The notes under the pieces: model-generated
What the model was told of the DNA's origin: nothing
Databases searched by the model: none
Seen by the model: the letters and a program-made list of their open reading frames with translations, nothing else
Source: Campylobacterales bacterium
Lineage (GTDB): Bacteria > Campylobacterota > Campylobacteria > Campylobacterales > Sulfurovaceae
Assembly: GCA_014763895.1 (NCBI GenBank)
Contig: JACXUM010000012.1
Coordinates: 1-53,481, forward strand
Reading direction: 5' to 3'
DNA length: 53,481 nt
In this document: positions 25,469-35,023 of the stretch, piece after piece
Position numbering within the stretch: position 1 is the stretch's first letter
Layout: each line of letters opens with the position of its first letter
Program-made: the position numbers and the translations under genes

Positions 25469-27640
25469 TTAGATAGCGTCTATAATGCTGTTCAATGTTT
25501 GAGAAGGTCTCATTGCAGCTTCTGCTTTCGCATTATTTGGATGATAGTACCCACCGATATCTTGCGGTTTACCTTCTACTGCCATCAACTCTTCCATGAT
25601 CTTCGCTTCGTTCTCTTCAAGTGCTTTGGCTACCGCTGCAAATTTAGCTGCAAGCTCTGCATTATCAGAAGCTGCAAGTGCTCTCGCCCAGTACTGTGCT
25701 ACATAGAAGTGAGATGCTTTGTTGTCCGGTTCACCAGCGGCTCTTCCCGGTGCTTTGTTGTTATCGAGGTAAGCCTGATTGGCAACGTCAAGAGCAGCAG
25801 TTACAGCAGCAAGGTTTGCATTCGGATGTTTTTGCTCGATATATCTTAGTGATTCCGCTAGCGCCAAGAACTCACCTAGTGAATCCCATCTAAGATGACC
25901 CTCTGCAAGGAATTGATCTACGTGCTTAGGCGCTGATCCACCTGCACCTGTTTCGAACAATCCGCCGCCAGCAAGCAATGGAACGATAGAGAGCATTTTT
26001 GCTGATGTTCCAAGTTCAAGGATTGGGAAGAGGTCAGTGAGGTAATCTCTAAGAACGTTACCCGTTACAGAAATCGTATCTTCTCCAGCTCTTATTCTTT
26101 TGAGTGAGTATGCCATCGCATCTTCTGGCGCAAGGATCTCGATAGTTAAACCAGTTGTATCATGATCTTGTAGGTAAGTGTTTACTTTTTTGATCATCTG
26201 TGCATCGTGTGCTCTGTTTGCATCCAACCAGAATACTGCTGGAGTACCTGCAAGTCTAGCTCTTTCAACCGCAAGTCTAACCCAGTCTTTGATCGGAGTA
26301 TCTTTTGTGCGAGACATTCTCCAGATATCACCTGCTTCAACATCAAAACTCATAAGCTCTGTACCATCTTGCGCTGTTACAGTTACTTTACCTGCTTCAC
26401 TCATCTCAAATGTAGTTGGGTGTGAGCCGTATTCTTCTGCTTTTTGTGCCATAAGTCCAACGTTTGATACTGACCCCATAGTTGTCACATCAAATTGACC
26501 ATTTTTAACACAGTCCTCAACGATCTCTTTATACATCGTTGCATAACATCTATCAGGAATAACAGAAACACACTCTTCTGCTTTTCCATCTTTGTTCCAC
26601 ATCTTACCACCATCTCTTACCACAACTGGCATAGAAGCATCGATGATAACATCATTTGAAGCGTGAAGGTTGGTAATACCTTTGTCTGAATCAACCATAG
26701 CGATATTTGGGTGACCGGCATCTACTACTGCTTTGATCGCTGCAAGGATCTCCTCTTTTTTGTCAGAGTTAGCAAGTTTTTTCTCAAGATCACTTAGACC
26801 CAAGTTAGGGTTCACGCCAAGTGCTTTAAACTCCTCTGCATATTTGTTAAATACATCTGCAAAGAATACTTCAACTGCGTGACCAAACATAATTGGATCA
26901 GAGACTTTCATCATCGTTGCCTTCAGGTGAATCGACCACAATACACCGTTTGCTTTTGCATCTTCGATTGATTTTTTAAGGAATGCTCTGAGTGCTTTAA
27001 CAGACATAAATGTACCGTCAAGCACCTCTTTATCTTTTGCATCAATCTCTTTAAGTGTCTTACCATTAAGTGCGATTGTTACTTTTTGGTCGCCATTTAC
27101 AACTACTGCTTGCTCATGTCCATAGAAGTCGCCATGATCCATGTGTGCAACATACGCTTTTGAGTTTTCATTAAATGCTCTAAGTTTATGCGGATGGGCT
27201 TTAGCAAAGTTTTTGACCGCAACTGCTGCCCTTCTATCTGAGTTACCCTCTCTAAGCACCGGGTTAACCGCTGAACCAAGACAAGTATTGTACTTCTCTC
27301 TGATCGCTTTTTCTTCATCAGTCTGCGGGTTTTCAGGAAAGTTAGGGATATCGTATCCTTGACCTTGAAGTTCTGCGATACACTCTTTAAGCTGACCAAC
27401 AGATGCTGAAATATTTGGAAGTTTGATAATGTTGCCTTCAGGCTGAAGTACAACCTCTCCCAATTTAGCTAGTTCATCCTCAGCTTTGCCCATAGCTGCA
27501 AGTACACGTCCAGCCAGCGAGATGTCACTTTGTTCAAGTTCTACACCGCCGGCAGCACAGAATTTTGCTGCGATTGGAAAGAAAGAGTAAGTTGCCAAAG
27601 CTGGGGCTTCGTCAATTTTTGACCAAATAATTTTTGACAT
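25469..27640 (-). CDS. icd: Monomeric NADP-dependent isocitrate dehydrogenase
   Basis: Large monomeric IDH of 723 residues, the type in which one chain replaces the usual homodimer. It begins MSKIIWSKIDEAPALATYSFFPI, typical of the family. Internal blocks include SDRRAAVAVKNFAKAHPH and FWLDANRAHDAQMI. It converts isocitrate and 2-oxoglutarate; NADP is the usual cofactor for this type. It is the first gene of the icd-mdh-fumC-sucCD-oorDABC block, and Campylobacter jejuni also uses the monomeric form next to mdh. An AAGGA lies in front of the ATG. Confidence 0.96.
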   Translation of the reverse strand: MSKIIWSKIDEAPALATYSFFPIAAKFCAAGGVELEQSDISLAGRVLAAMGKAEDELAKLGEVVLQPEGNIIKLPNISASVGQLKECIAELQGQGYDIPNFPENPQTDEEKAIREKYNTCLGSAVNPVLREGNSDRRAAVAVKNFAKAHPHKLRAFNENSKAYVAHMDHGDFYGHEQAVVVNGDQKVTIALNGKTLKEIDAKDKEVLDGTFMSVKALRAFLKKSIEDAKANGVLWSIHLKATMMKVSDPIMFGHAVEVFFADVFNKYAEEFKALGVNPNLGLSDLEKKLANSDKKEEILAAIKAVVDAGHPNIAMVDSDKGITNLHASNDVIIDASMPVVVRDGGKMWNKDGKAEECVSVIPDRCYATMYKEIVEDCVKNGQFDVTTMGSVSNVGLMAQKAEEYGSHPTTFEMSEAGKVTVTAQDGTELMSFDVEAGDIWRMSRTKDTPIKDWVRLAVERARLAGTPAVFWLDANRAHDAQMIKKVNTYLQDHDTTGLTIEILAPEDAMAYSLKRIRAGEDTISVTGNVLRDYLTDLFPILELGTSAKMLSIVPLLAGGGLFETGAGGSAPKHVDQFLAEGHLRWDSLGEFLALAESLRYIEQKHPNANLAAVTAALDVANQAYLDNNKAPGRAAGEPDNKASHFYVAQYWARALAASDNAELAAKFAAVAKALEENEAKIMEELMAVEGKPQDIGGYYHPNNAKAEAAMRPSQTLNSIIDAI

Positions 27641-27669
27641 TTGAATTCCTTAGATTTTTTAATGCACAT

Positions 27670-27678
27670 AGTGTAACA
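27670..27678 (-). promoter_or_regulatory. Possible extended -10 of icd
   Basis: TGT-TACACT on the minus strand lies about 30 bases before the icd ATG. The surrounding 155 bases (27641-27796) are AT-rich and hold nothing else recognisable. Confidence 0.35.
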
Positions 27679-27796
27679 TGCTTTCTGTATTTATGAAGCA
27701 AAAGTAGGAGTTATCAAAAAGTTATATTTTTTATTTGTTTCTTTATTACACAAAATCCTTTACGAAATATATCTAATTCGTGAATAAATGAATCAA

Positions 27797-28714
27797 TTAC
27801 TCATATGCCCGTTCAATATCTTGTTGGATTGCATCAGGAGTTGTAGCGATCTTCATAAAGTCTGTCATTTGCAATAACGGCAATGAAAGTGCCAGATAAT
27901 ATTTTGGAGCAAGAATATAGGCTTTATTCTCTTTGATAATTGATCCATAAGGCAGAATAAGCGCTTTATTCTCTACATGAATCGATGTTAGAAATTTGTT
28001 GGTTTCTTCGCTTAATCTATGCCCTACCAAGATCGAACCGTTAGGCAAACTCAATGTATAACTAATATATTTGGATGCTTTGTTTGATTTTATTTTTTCG
28101 AACAGATCCTTTCCTCTGGCAACATCGATCGTATTGTCAACATGAGGCATACCAAGCATAAAATGATACCCTGAAAGTTCATTCAAGTTCATCTTATCCT
28201 CAGTTTCATACATATCACCCAAACTTGCATGCAAAGCCATCAATGTGCCTTTAAATTGCCCATAACGATACTTTTCCTGCAAAAAAGCCGCACCAAAATA
28301 GGAAGGATTTTGTACCCGTATCTCCTTTGTCCCGTCTACCAAAATATGAAGTGCGGCAATAAAACTGTTGCTCTGTTTGAGTTCAGCATTGGTGACTGTG
28401 ACAACCGTTTTATCTTTCAAAATCTCTTCAGTAGACAAAATTTCAAATCCATTTGCCTGTAATTTTATCTTTAAAATATCAATATTCTGGGGATTTGCAA
28501 CATAATAAGCTGCCAAAGTTTTTGGTATGGCATCACTCATCACCATTTTTATGCCGTTAAACTCTTTTTTCATAAAAATCGATTGGTTTTCCTTCTCTGA
28601 CATACCGGTAACATTATCTTTACCACTTTGGAACTCGGCTATCAATTCGGCATGAAGAAATGAAAAAGCCCACAAAAAAATCACAATAGCTGTAATCAAA
28701 TTTCGTAGTTTCAT
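27797..28714 (-). CDS. Secreted protein of unknown function
   Basis: A 305-residue protein with a clear signal peptide (about 1-22, FSFLHA-ELIAEF), so probably periplasmic or surface-exposed. No lipobox, no further membrane helix and no catalytic motif are obvious. Mixed alpha/beta character with the distinct segments GFEILSTEEILKDKTVV and KYYLALSLPLLQM. The segment at about 100-185 and the last 90 residues look loosely similar, suggesting a possible duplicated domain. I do not recognise the family; a resemblance to DUF302-like proteins is too weak to claim. It stands alone, with its own promoter, between icd and dnaE. Confidence 0.72.
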   Translation of the reverse strand: MKLRNLITAIVIFLWAFSFLHAELIAEFQSGKDNVTGMSEKENQSIFMKKEFNGIKMVMSDAIPKTLAAYYVANPQNIDILKIKLQANGFEILSTEEILKDKTVVTVTNAELKQSNSFIAALHILVDGTKEIRVQNPSYFGAAFLQEKYRYGQFKGTLMALHASLGDMYETEDKMNLNELSGYHFMLGMPHVDNTIDVARGKDLFEKIKSNKASKYISYTLSLPNGSILVGHRLSEETNKFLTSIHVENKALILPYGSIIKENKAYILAPKYYLALSLPLLQMTDFMKIATTPDAIQQDIERAYE

Positions 28715-28746
28715 TTTTTATCCTTCCAAAGCAATAAACTTGAGAC

Positions 28747-28775
28747 ATTCTAACAAATATTTTTACATTTGTAAA
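28747..28775 (-). promoter_or_regulatory. Promoter of the secreted unknown protein
   Basis: On the minus strand TTTACA (28775-28770), a 17-base spacer and an extended -10 (TGT-TAGAAT, 28752-28747) precede the ATG by 32 bases. GAAGGA is the ribosome binding site. Confidence 0.55.
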
Positions 28776-28844
28776 ATTTATATTTATCTATCTGCAATCA
28801 AGCAAATTGTAAAAGAATCAAGAGAAGGAGAAGGAAGTACGATG

Positions 28845-31800
28845 TTACTGTGCTACAACCAACCTCTCTTCAACATAGACTCCTAATTCTCTGGCTTCTT
28901 CGATGATATTTTCACTCACTTTGATCTTCGATTCGATGATCACATCTGCAAGTTTGGATTTGATATGCAGCTCCAAAGGCCGTTTCCCAGGATATTTTTC
29001 AGCCAAACACATTAGCTCTTCTGCGATCTTTGGATCAGGCATCAGATTAATGGAAAGGATCAAAGGAGGCTGATCAGGTTCTTCCATATGCTTCTCCTCT
29101 TTTTTGACCTTGATCTTCTCTTTTTTAGCATCTTTAAGCGACTCTATCTTCAAAATGTTCAATCGCGTAAAATCACCGTCTTTGGTCACTCGCACTTTGA
29201 AAGCGATCGGTTTGGTGATGTCAAAATCCTCTTCCAGCTCCTTGAGCATCTTATCAAAAAGCGTCAATTCGATATTGCCGTGAAGGTCCATTACGTTGGC
29301 TATTCCGAACTTATGGCCTTTTTTACTGATCTTTTCTGTGATACCTTCGATCCTTCCTATCAGCAGTGCCTGTGAACCGTCTGCGAGGTCATTGATCTCT
29401 GAGCTAAGGGTATAATTGATCTCGTCCAATGTTTCACGGTATTTATCCAATGGATGTCCTGATACATAGAATCCCAACGACTCTTTTTCAAATGCCAGGA
29501 TCTGCATCGCTTCGAACTCTTCCATCGGAGCGATCTCAAAGGATATGGATGTCATCTCTTCGGCTTCACCAAATAATGATCCTGTTGCCATCTTCTTGGC
29601 ATGTGCAGCCTGCTGGGCAGCTGCTATAATATCTTCAACCTGGGTAAGCAATGCATTTCTTGAATGTCCAAAACTGTCAAATGCCCCTGCTTTTATCAGG
29701 GATTCGATGACCTTTTTGTTGACTTTTGTCGAGTCAATGCGAGAAATAAAATCGCTCAGATCCTTAAATTCTCCCTCTTCCCTGGCTTTTAGGATAGAAT
29801 TGATCGCGATGTCACCGGCCCCTTTGATCGCACCCATACCGAACATAACAACCTCTTCGCCGTCAATGTTATCTGCCACAAATACAAGATCCGAACGGTT
29901 AATATCAGGAGGAAGCAGTTTGATGCCCATGCGTTTGAGCTCATCAACATACTTGACAACCTTGTCAGTATTGTTCTTTTCCAAGGTCAGGATAGCCGCC
30001 ATAAATTCGGTCGGATAGTAGCGTTTGAGGAAAGCCGTATAAAAGGTCACCATTGCATAGGCAGCCGAATGTGACTTGTTAAACCCGTAACCGGCAAATT
30101 TTACGATCAAATCGAACAGCTCAGCGGATTTGGCACGGTCAAACCCTTTTTTCTGGGCTCCGTCTGCAAACTCCTCTTTGAGCTTGTCCATCTCCTCTTT
30201 GATCTTTTTCCCCATCGCTCTACGGACAAGGTCGGCACCCCCAAGGCTGAACCCGCCAATCGTCTGTACGATCTGCATAACCTGTTCCTGATAAACAATA
30301 ACTCCATAGGTTGGCTTCAGGATCGATTCGAGTTCTGGGAACATATAGGTGATCTCTGCCCGACCGTGCTTACGTTCGACAAAGTCATCCAACATTCCCG
30401 ATTCCATCGGTCCGGGACGATACAATGCCAGCATCGCGATAACATCTTCAAAACCGCTTGGTTTGAGCTTTTTGGCAAGATCCTGCATACCCGCCGATTC
30501 GATCTGGAAAAGCCCTAATGTCTCTCCGGTACTGATATACTCATAAACCCCTTTATCGTTGATGTCTTCTTCGATAAAATCGATCCGTTTGCCGTGACGT
30601 TTTTCAACGAGCTTGTTGGCCTCTTCGATCACTGTCAGCGTTTTAAGCCCCAGAAAGTCAAATTTGATCAGATCCACATCTTCAACATACTTCCCGTTAT
30701 ACTGCGTTGCCAATGCTTCCTGTCCGGATGGTTTGAAAAGCGGTGTTTTCAGCCAAAGCGGTTCGTTGGATATAACGACCCCTGCAGCATGCGTACCGGC
30801 ATTACGGTTCAATCCTTCCAAAGCCAAGGCAAAATCCCACGTACGTTTAGCCAACGAATCACTCTCAAGCAATGCTTTGATCTTGGGCTCTTTTTCATAA
30901 GCGTTTTTTAGATCGATTCCCAACTCGTCAGGGATCAGTTTTGCCATTGCATCAGCTTTGGCATAAGGCATATCCAAAACCCTTGCAACATCCCGGATCA
31001 CCCCTTTGGCAAGCAATTTACCAAAGGTAATGATCTGGGCTACGTTCACACGTCCGTACTTTTCAACCACATAATCGAGAATCTCCTGCCGTCTTGCCTG
31101 GCAAAAGTCCATATCAATATCGGGCATACTGACACGTTCCGGGTTCAAGAAACGCTCAAAGAGCAGCCCGTAAGGCATCGGATCGATATCGGTGATCCTA
31201 AGCGCATACGCCACCAGTGAACCAGCAGCCGATCCACGGCCGGGTCCTACCGGGATACCCATCTGTTTTGCCGCATCCACAAAATCCCAAACGATCAGCA
31301 TATAACCCGGGAATTTCATCGTATTGATAATCTCGATCTCCACTTCCAGCCGGTCACGGTACTCCTGATGTTTATCCTCAGGAACGATCTTCAACCTCTC
31401 CTCAAGCCCTTTGCGCGACTCGTGGATAAAAAGAACCTTATCGTTTTCCAAAGAGTACTCGATGTCAGGCTCAGGCAAACTCAAACCGGCATCCTGTGCC
31501 CTTTGGCGTGTAAATTTGAAATTTGGAGGCGTGGGATTCCCCAGCTTGATCTCGAGATTGCATTTGTTCGCGATCTCCTGCGTATTCTCAAGAGATTCAG
31601 GGATATCGGCAAAAAGTTCTGCCATTTCCTCTGGCGACTTTACATAGAACTCATGTACCGAATGGCGCAGACGGTTAGGATCATCATAGAGTTTGTTCAT
31701 CGCGATACACATAAACGCTTCATGGGCATCTGCATCTTTTTGTTCGGTATAATGGGTATCGTTTGTTGCGATGATCTTGATACCTGTCTCTTTGGAAAGT

Positions 31801-32414
31801 CGGATGATCTGTTTATCGATAGTGTATTGATCCCCGATCCCATGACGCATCATCTCAAGATAAAAATCTTCGGCAAAAAGCGCTTTGTATTTGAGTGCGA
31901 CTTTTTTTGCTTCTTCATATCCCTTTGCACCGAACTTCACATTTCTATCTGAAAGATTGAGATGCCAGTTCACTTCCCCCTGAAGACAGGCACTCGAACA
32001 GATCAACCCTTCGCTATGCTCTTTAAGAAGATCCCAATTGATTCGAGGATAGTAGTAAAATCCATCGATATAGGCTTTGGAACTTAAAAACATCAGGTTT
32101 TTATACCCGACTTCATTCTTCGCATAAAGACAGAGATGGAAACGCTGTCTGATGCTTTTATCATCGATCTCTTTTTGATTGTGCAGATAGGCTTCCATAC
32201 CAATAATCGGCTTGATGCCTTCAGATTTCATCGCTTTATAGAATTCGATCGCCCCGAACATATTGCCGTGATCGGTCATCGCGACAGAATTCATCCCCAG
32301 AGTCTTGACTTTTTGGGCCAATTTCTTGATCTTGTTAGCCCCATCCAGCAATGAATATTCTGTATGAAGATGCAAATGGGTAAATTGCGGATTTTTTCTA
32401 GGTTCTTCTGACAT
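28845..32414 (-). CDS. dnaE: DNA polymerase III alpha subunit
   Basis: Replicative polymerase catalytic subunit, 1189 residues. The N-terminal PHP domain opens with FTHLHLHTEYSLLDG and has AMTDHGNMFGA. The polymerase core contains PGRGSAAGSLVAYAL and the catalytic acidic run PDIDMDFCQARRQEILDY. A helix-hairpin-helix region (FGMGAIKGAGDIAI) and a C-terminal OB fold (LLIGRIEGITEKISKKG) follow. Length is normal for DnaE1. It is a single-gene unit between the secreted unknown and the DJ-1 gene. Confidence 0.97.
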   Translation of the reverse strand: MSEEPRKNPQFTHLHLHTEYSLLDGANKIKKLAQKVKTLGMNSVAMTDHGNMFGAIEFYKAMKSEGIKPIIGMEAYLHNQKEIDDKSIRQRFHLCLYAKNEVGYKNLMFLSSKAYIDGFYYYPRINWDLLKEHSEGLICSSACLQGEVNWHLNLSDRNVKFGAKGYEEAKKVALKYKALFAEDFYLEMMRHGIGDQYTIDKQIIRLSKETGIKIIATNDTHYTEQKDADAHEAFMCIAMNKLYDDPNRLRHSVHEFYVKSPEEMAELFADIPESLENTQEIANKCNLEIKLGNPTPPNFKFTRQRAQDAGLSLPEPDIEYSLENDKVLFIHESRKGLEERLKIVPEDKHQEYRDRLEVEIEIINTMKFPGYMLIVWDFVDAAKQMGIPVGPGRGSAAGSLVAYALRITDIDPMPYGLLFERFLNPERVSMPDIDMDFCQARRQEILDYVVEKYGRVNVAQIITFGKLLAKGVIRDVARVLDMPYAKADAMAKLIPDELGIDLKNAYEKEPKIKALLESDSLAKRTWDFALALEGLNRNAGTHAAGVVISNEPLWLKTPLFKPSGQEALATQYNGKYVEDVDLIKFDFLGLKTLTVIEEANKLVEKRHGKRIDFIEEDINDKGVYEYISTGETLGLFQIESAGMQDLAKKLKPSGFEDVIAMLALYRPGPMESGMLDDFVERKHGRAEITYMFPELESILKPTYGVIVYQEQVMQIVQTIGGFSLGGADLVRRAMGKKIKEEMDKLKEEFADGAQKKGFDRAKSAELFDLIVKFAGYGFNKSHSAAYAMVTFYTAFLKRYYPTEFMAAILTLEKNNTDKVVKYVDELKRMGIKLLPPDINRSDLVFVADNIDGEEVVMFGMGAIKGAGDIAINSILKAREEGEFKDLSDFISRIDSTKVNKKVIESLIKAGAFDSFGHSRNALLTQVEDIIAAAQQAAHAKKMATGSLFGEAEEMTSISFEIAPMEEFEAMQILAFEKESLGFYVSGHPLDKYRETLDEINYTLSSEINDLADGSQALLIGRIEGITEKISKKGHKFGIANVMDLHGNIELTLFDKMLKELEEDFDITKPIAFKVRVTKDGDFTRLNILKIESLKDAKKEKIKVKKEEKHMEEPDQPPLILSINLMPDPKIAEELMCLAEKYPGKRPLELHIKSKLADVIIESKIKVSENIIEEARELGVYVEERLVVAQ

Positions 32415-32551
32415 AAAGAGCTTACCTTACTTACTATATATTTGGTTTTTGATGATGATATAGTTTCTATTTTAATATAGCCAACTTTTGGTAAGAAATG
32501 ATTGAAAGGCATCTTTAAAAGACCAAAAGATACCCTCCAAAAAGAGGAAGA

Positions 32552-33115
32552 CTAACAAAATCCCAAAAGCATACCGTTTTTGATCGCCTGATAAGATTCG
32601 ACACCAACTAGGCGCTTAACGATCTCAAGCCCAAAACAGAGCGCTGTCCCTGGCCCTTGTGAGGTAAGGATCTTACCGTCCTCCACTACTTTAAGATCAC
32701 TCCTATAGCCAGGATGGTTGACCTCATCTTTTGAACCCGGATAACAGGTATAGTTATTTCCAAGCACACCTGCTTTCTTGAGTGCAAAAGGAGCGGCACA
32801 GATGGCACCTATACGTTTATCTTTTGCGTTAAACTCTTTAAGCAGTGTCTGCACCCGCTCATTTTCAGCCAAGGCATGAGTTCCTCCCCAACCGCCCGGT
32901 AGCACGATCATATCAAAATCATCAGTGATCACCTCATAAACAGAGTTATCTGCTTTAAGGGTAATACCGTTGGCACCCGTTACCAGATCATCGGCAGAAT
33001 CCACATTTAGATGTCCCAATGTGACTTCTATCCCTCCTCTTCGCATGACATCGACCATTGCTACGGCTTCTACTTCTTCAAATCCTTCTGCCAAAGGAAC
33101 CAATACGCTTGCCAT
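32552..33115 (-). CDS. DJ-1/PfpI (YajL-like) family protein
   Basis: A 187-residue protein of the DJ-1 superfamily. The nucleophile-elbow cysteine lies in IGAICAAPFALKKAGV, and VLVPLAEGFEEVEAV is the typical start with its Glu. YajL/DJ-1 relatives protect against oxidative and carbonyl stress as chaperones or proposed deglycases; older annotations link them to thiazole synthesis. It is 35 bases downstream of a FAD reductase gene, which fits a redox-stress role, but the substrate is not known. Confidence 0.87.
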   Translation of the reverse strand: MASVLVPLAEGFEEVEAVAMVDVMRRGGIEVTLGHLNVDSADDLVTGANGITLKADNSVYEVITDDFDMIVLPGGWGGTHALAENERVQTLLKEFNAKDKRIGAICAAPFALKKAGVLGNNYTCYPGSKDEVNHPGYRSDLKVVEDGKILTSQGPGTALCFGLEIVKRLVGVESYQAIKNGMLLGFC

Positions 33116-33150
33116 TTTGTTCTCCTTTTAAACTGTTTTTTATCGTTGGA

Positions 33151-34104
33151 TTATACCCTGTTTTCAAGAATGTGTTTGACTATCCTATAGCCGTGATTGA
33201 GCGCAATAGCGATACTTCCTCCGCTTTGAAACACGATATCGCCGGCAACATAAAGCCCTTTGGTATCGGTTTCATAGTATTCGTCAAAAATAGGTTCCCC
33301 CTTCTCATCCAAAGTAATACCGCAGCTTTTTAAAAAATCTTTCGGTGTGGTCCCGCCTATAGCATAGATGACCCTGTCGTACACCTCGCTGCCGTCTTCA
33401 AAATCTACCTTTACACTACCATGTTCAGCCTCGATTTCTTTGATATCCACACCAAGCTTCACTATAACATCACCATTCTGGGCATAAGATGCGATCATAG
33501 CCTGATTGGTCGGATTGGGCCTTGTCAAGGTCTCTTTGCGATAATTAAGCGTTACCTGATTGGTTTTACTTAGTTCACAGGCATATTCGACTGCACTGTC
33601 ACCGCCGCCGACTACGAGTATCTTTTCATCGTTACCGCATTTATCAAGGTTAAAATTTACCTTTTGTTTCAAAGAAGGAGGAATTTTATAGGAAGGTTTA
33701 TTGGGTTTTCCCATTCTTCCGATACTCACGATCACATTTTTGGCCTTATCGATCCCGCAAGAAGTAGTGACATGAAAGATATCCTCTATTTTTTCCACTT
33801 TATCTACCGTACAGTTGAACCTGGTATCAATCAGCTCATCATCCAGCAAACTGTCAAAATAATCCAGGGTACTCTCTTTAGTACCATCGATAAAAGCAAT
33901 ATTGCCTTCCAGTTCTACTGCCTGCCCCTGCCAGTCCTTATCGACACGTTTATTGTCTTTGTAGAATTTACGAATGGTATGGGAGTGGTTTTCGCTCTTT
34001 TCTATCATAAGAATCTTTGAAAGCCCGAGCATCTTTGCTTCTACGGCTGCTCCTATTCCTCCGGGCCCGCCGCCTACAATGATCAGATCATACAGTGTTT
34101 CCAT
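33151..34104 (-). CDS. FAD/NAD(P)-dependent reductase (YpdA/thioredoxin reductase-like)
   Basis: A 317-residue flavoprotein with two dinucleotide-binding loops, GGGPGGIGAAVEAKM near the start and VVGGGDSAVEYACEL in the middle, and a C-terminal FAD motif ending GLYVAGDIV. It lacks the CxxC pair of true thioredoxin reductases, so it is closer to YpdA-type or ferredoxin/flavodoxin-NADP reductase-like enzymes. The physiological partner is unknown. It precedes the DJ-1 gene by 35 bases, probably as one transcript. Confidence 0.82.
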   Translation of the reverse strand: METLYDLIIVGGGPGGIGAAVEAKMLGLSKILMIEKSENHSHTIRKFYKDNKRVDKDWQGQAVELEGNIAFIDGTKESTLDYFDSLLDDELIDTRFNCTVDKVEKIEDIFHVTTSCGIDKAKNVIVSIGRMGKPNKPSYKIPPSLKQKVNFNLDKCGNDEKILVVGGGDSAVEYACELSKTNQVTLNYRKETLTRPNPTNQAMIASYAQNGDVIVKLGVDIKEIEAEHGSVKVDFEDGSEVYDRVIYAIGGTTPKDFLKSCGITLDEKGEPIFDEYYETDTKGLYVAGDIVFQSGGSIAIALNHGYRIVKHILENRV

Positions 34105-34368
34105 CTATATCCTCCCTTTTTGCTATTCTTACACCTATTTTACTCTATTCTATACCAAATAACGAAGGATCTATCCTATTTTTATCATCAAATGCTATTT
34201 GTAATCGTTACTTTTTCAGACAATTACATCATTGATTCAATCAATTGATTAGCTTTTCTAAACACTTCGATGAATCAAATTGCTACAAATTGCGGCAAAA
34301 CACCTAGTTATCGTATTGTATATAAATGAGAAGAAGACCCTCCCTGAGAGGGAGAGCTAAAAAGAAGA
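34105..34368. other. Intergenic region between efp and the reductase gene
   Basis: Contains the efp terminator near 34340-34354, then AT-rich DNA with short overlapping palindromes (for example aatcaattgatt near 34240) and the undefined promoter of the reductase gene. No coding frame or RNA gene is evident. Confidence 0.45.
34340..34354 (-). terminator. Terminator after efp
   Basis: Stem ctccct / agggag with a 3-base loop lies 15 bases beyond the efp stop, followed on the minus strand by ggtcttcttctc. Confidence 0.6.
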
Positions 34369-34935
34369 TTATTTTGCTTTTTCGAGGTATTTACCTTCAA
34401 CGGTATCCACTTTGATCAACTCGCCTTCCAAGATATGGAACGGTACTTGAACCACTGCGCCACTCTCAAGCGTTGCAGGTTTTTTACCACCTTGGGAATC
34501 CCCTTTAAAATTCGGCGGTGTTTCAACGACTTTCAGTACAACCGTTTGAGGAATCTCTACAGAGATAGCCTGTCCGTTATAAAAAAGCACATCTGCTTCC
34601 ATACCGTCGATCATAAAATCAAATGTATCTTTCCCTACTTGTTCATGTGTAAGACCGATCTGCTCATACGTTTCCGTATCCATGAACTGAAGCATTTCGC
34701 CGTCATCATAAAGATACTGCATTGTCTTTTGCTCCAGTGCCGGTACCTCAAATTTGTCACCTGCATGCACTGTCTTTTCGATTACTTTACCTGTACCGAG
34801 ATTTTTAATCTTCATACGCACAAATGCCGCACCTTTTCCCGGTTTTACGTGCTGAAATTCGATTACTTTGTACGGATTGCCGTCCATTTCAAGTCTGACA
34901 CCTTTTTTGATGTCACCCATGCCGATTGTAGCCAT
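34369..34935 (-). CDS. efp: Translation elongation factor P
   Basis: Relieves ribosome stalling at proline runs. The 188 residues form the usual three barrel domains. The modification-site loop is [10 protein letters not shown], with Lys34 at the tip as in E. coli EF-P; whether and how it is modified cannot be read here, and no epmA or epmB gene is in the window. It is a single-gene unit with its own extended -10 promoter and terminator. Confidence 0.96.
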   Translation of the reverse strand: MATIGMGDIKKGVRLEMDGNPYKVIEFQHVKPGKGAAFVRMKIKNLGTGKVIEKTVHAGDKFEVPALEQKTMQYLYDDGEMLQFMDTETYEQIGLTHEQVGKDTFDFMIDGMEADVLFYNGQAISVEIPQTVVLKVVETPPNFKGDSQGGKKPATLESGAVVQVPFHILEGELIKVDTVEGKYLEKAK

Positions 34936-34963
34936 CGTAGCTCCTCATATAAAATTATGCGTA

Positions 34964-34972
34964 ATTATAGCA
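34964..34972 (-). promoter_or_regulatory. Extended -10 of efp
   Basis: TGC-TATAAT on the minus strand, 28 bases before the ATG, with GAGGAG as the ribosome binding site. Confidence 0.58.
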
Positions 34973-35023
34973 AATGGTTGATTAAAGCTTGAAAGCCAAC
35001 ATAGATACACACTTGAAACATGC

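Noticed and set aside
31368-31952. Plus-strand frame (194 codons) opposite dnaE
   Set aside because: Antisense shadow of a conserved gene with no start signal or family features.
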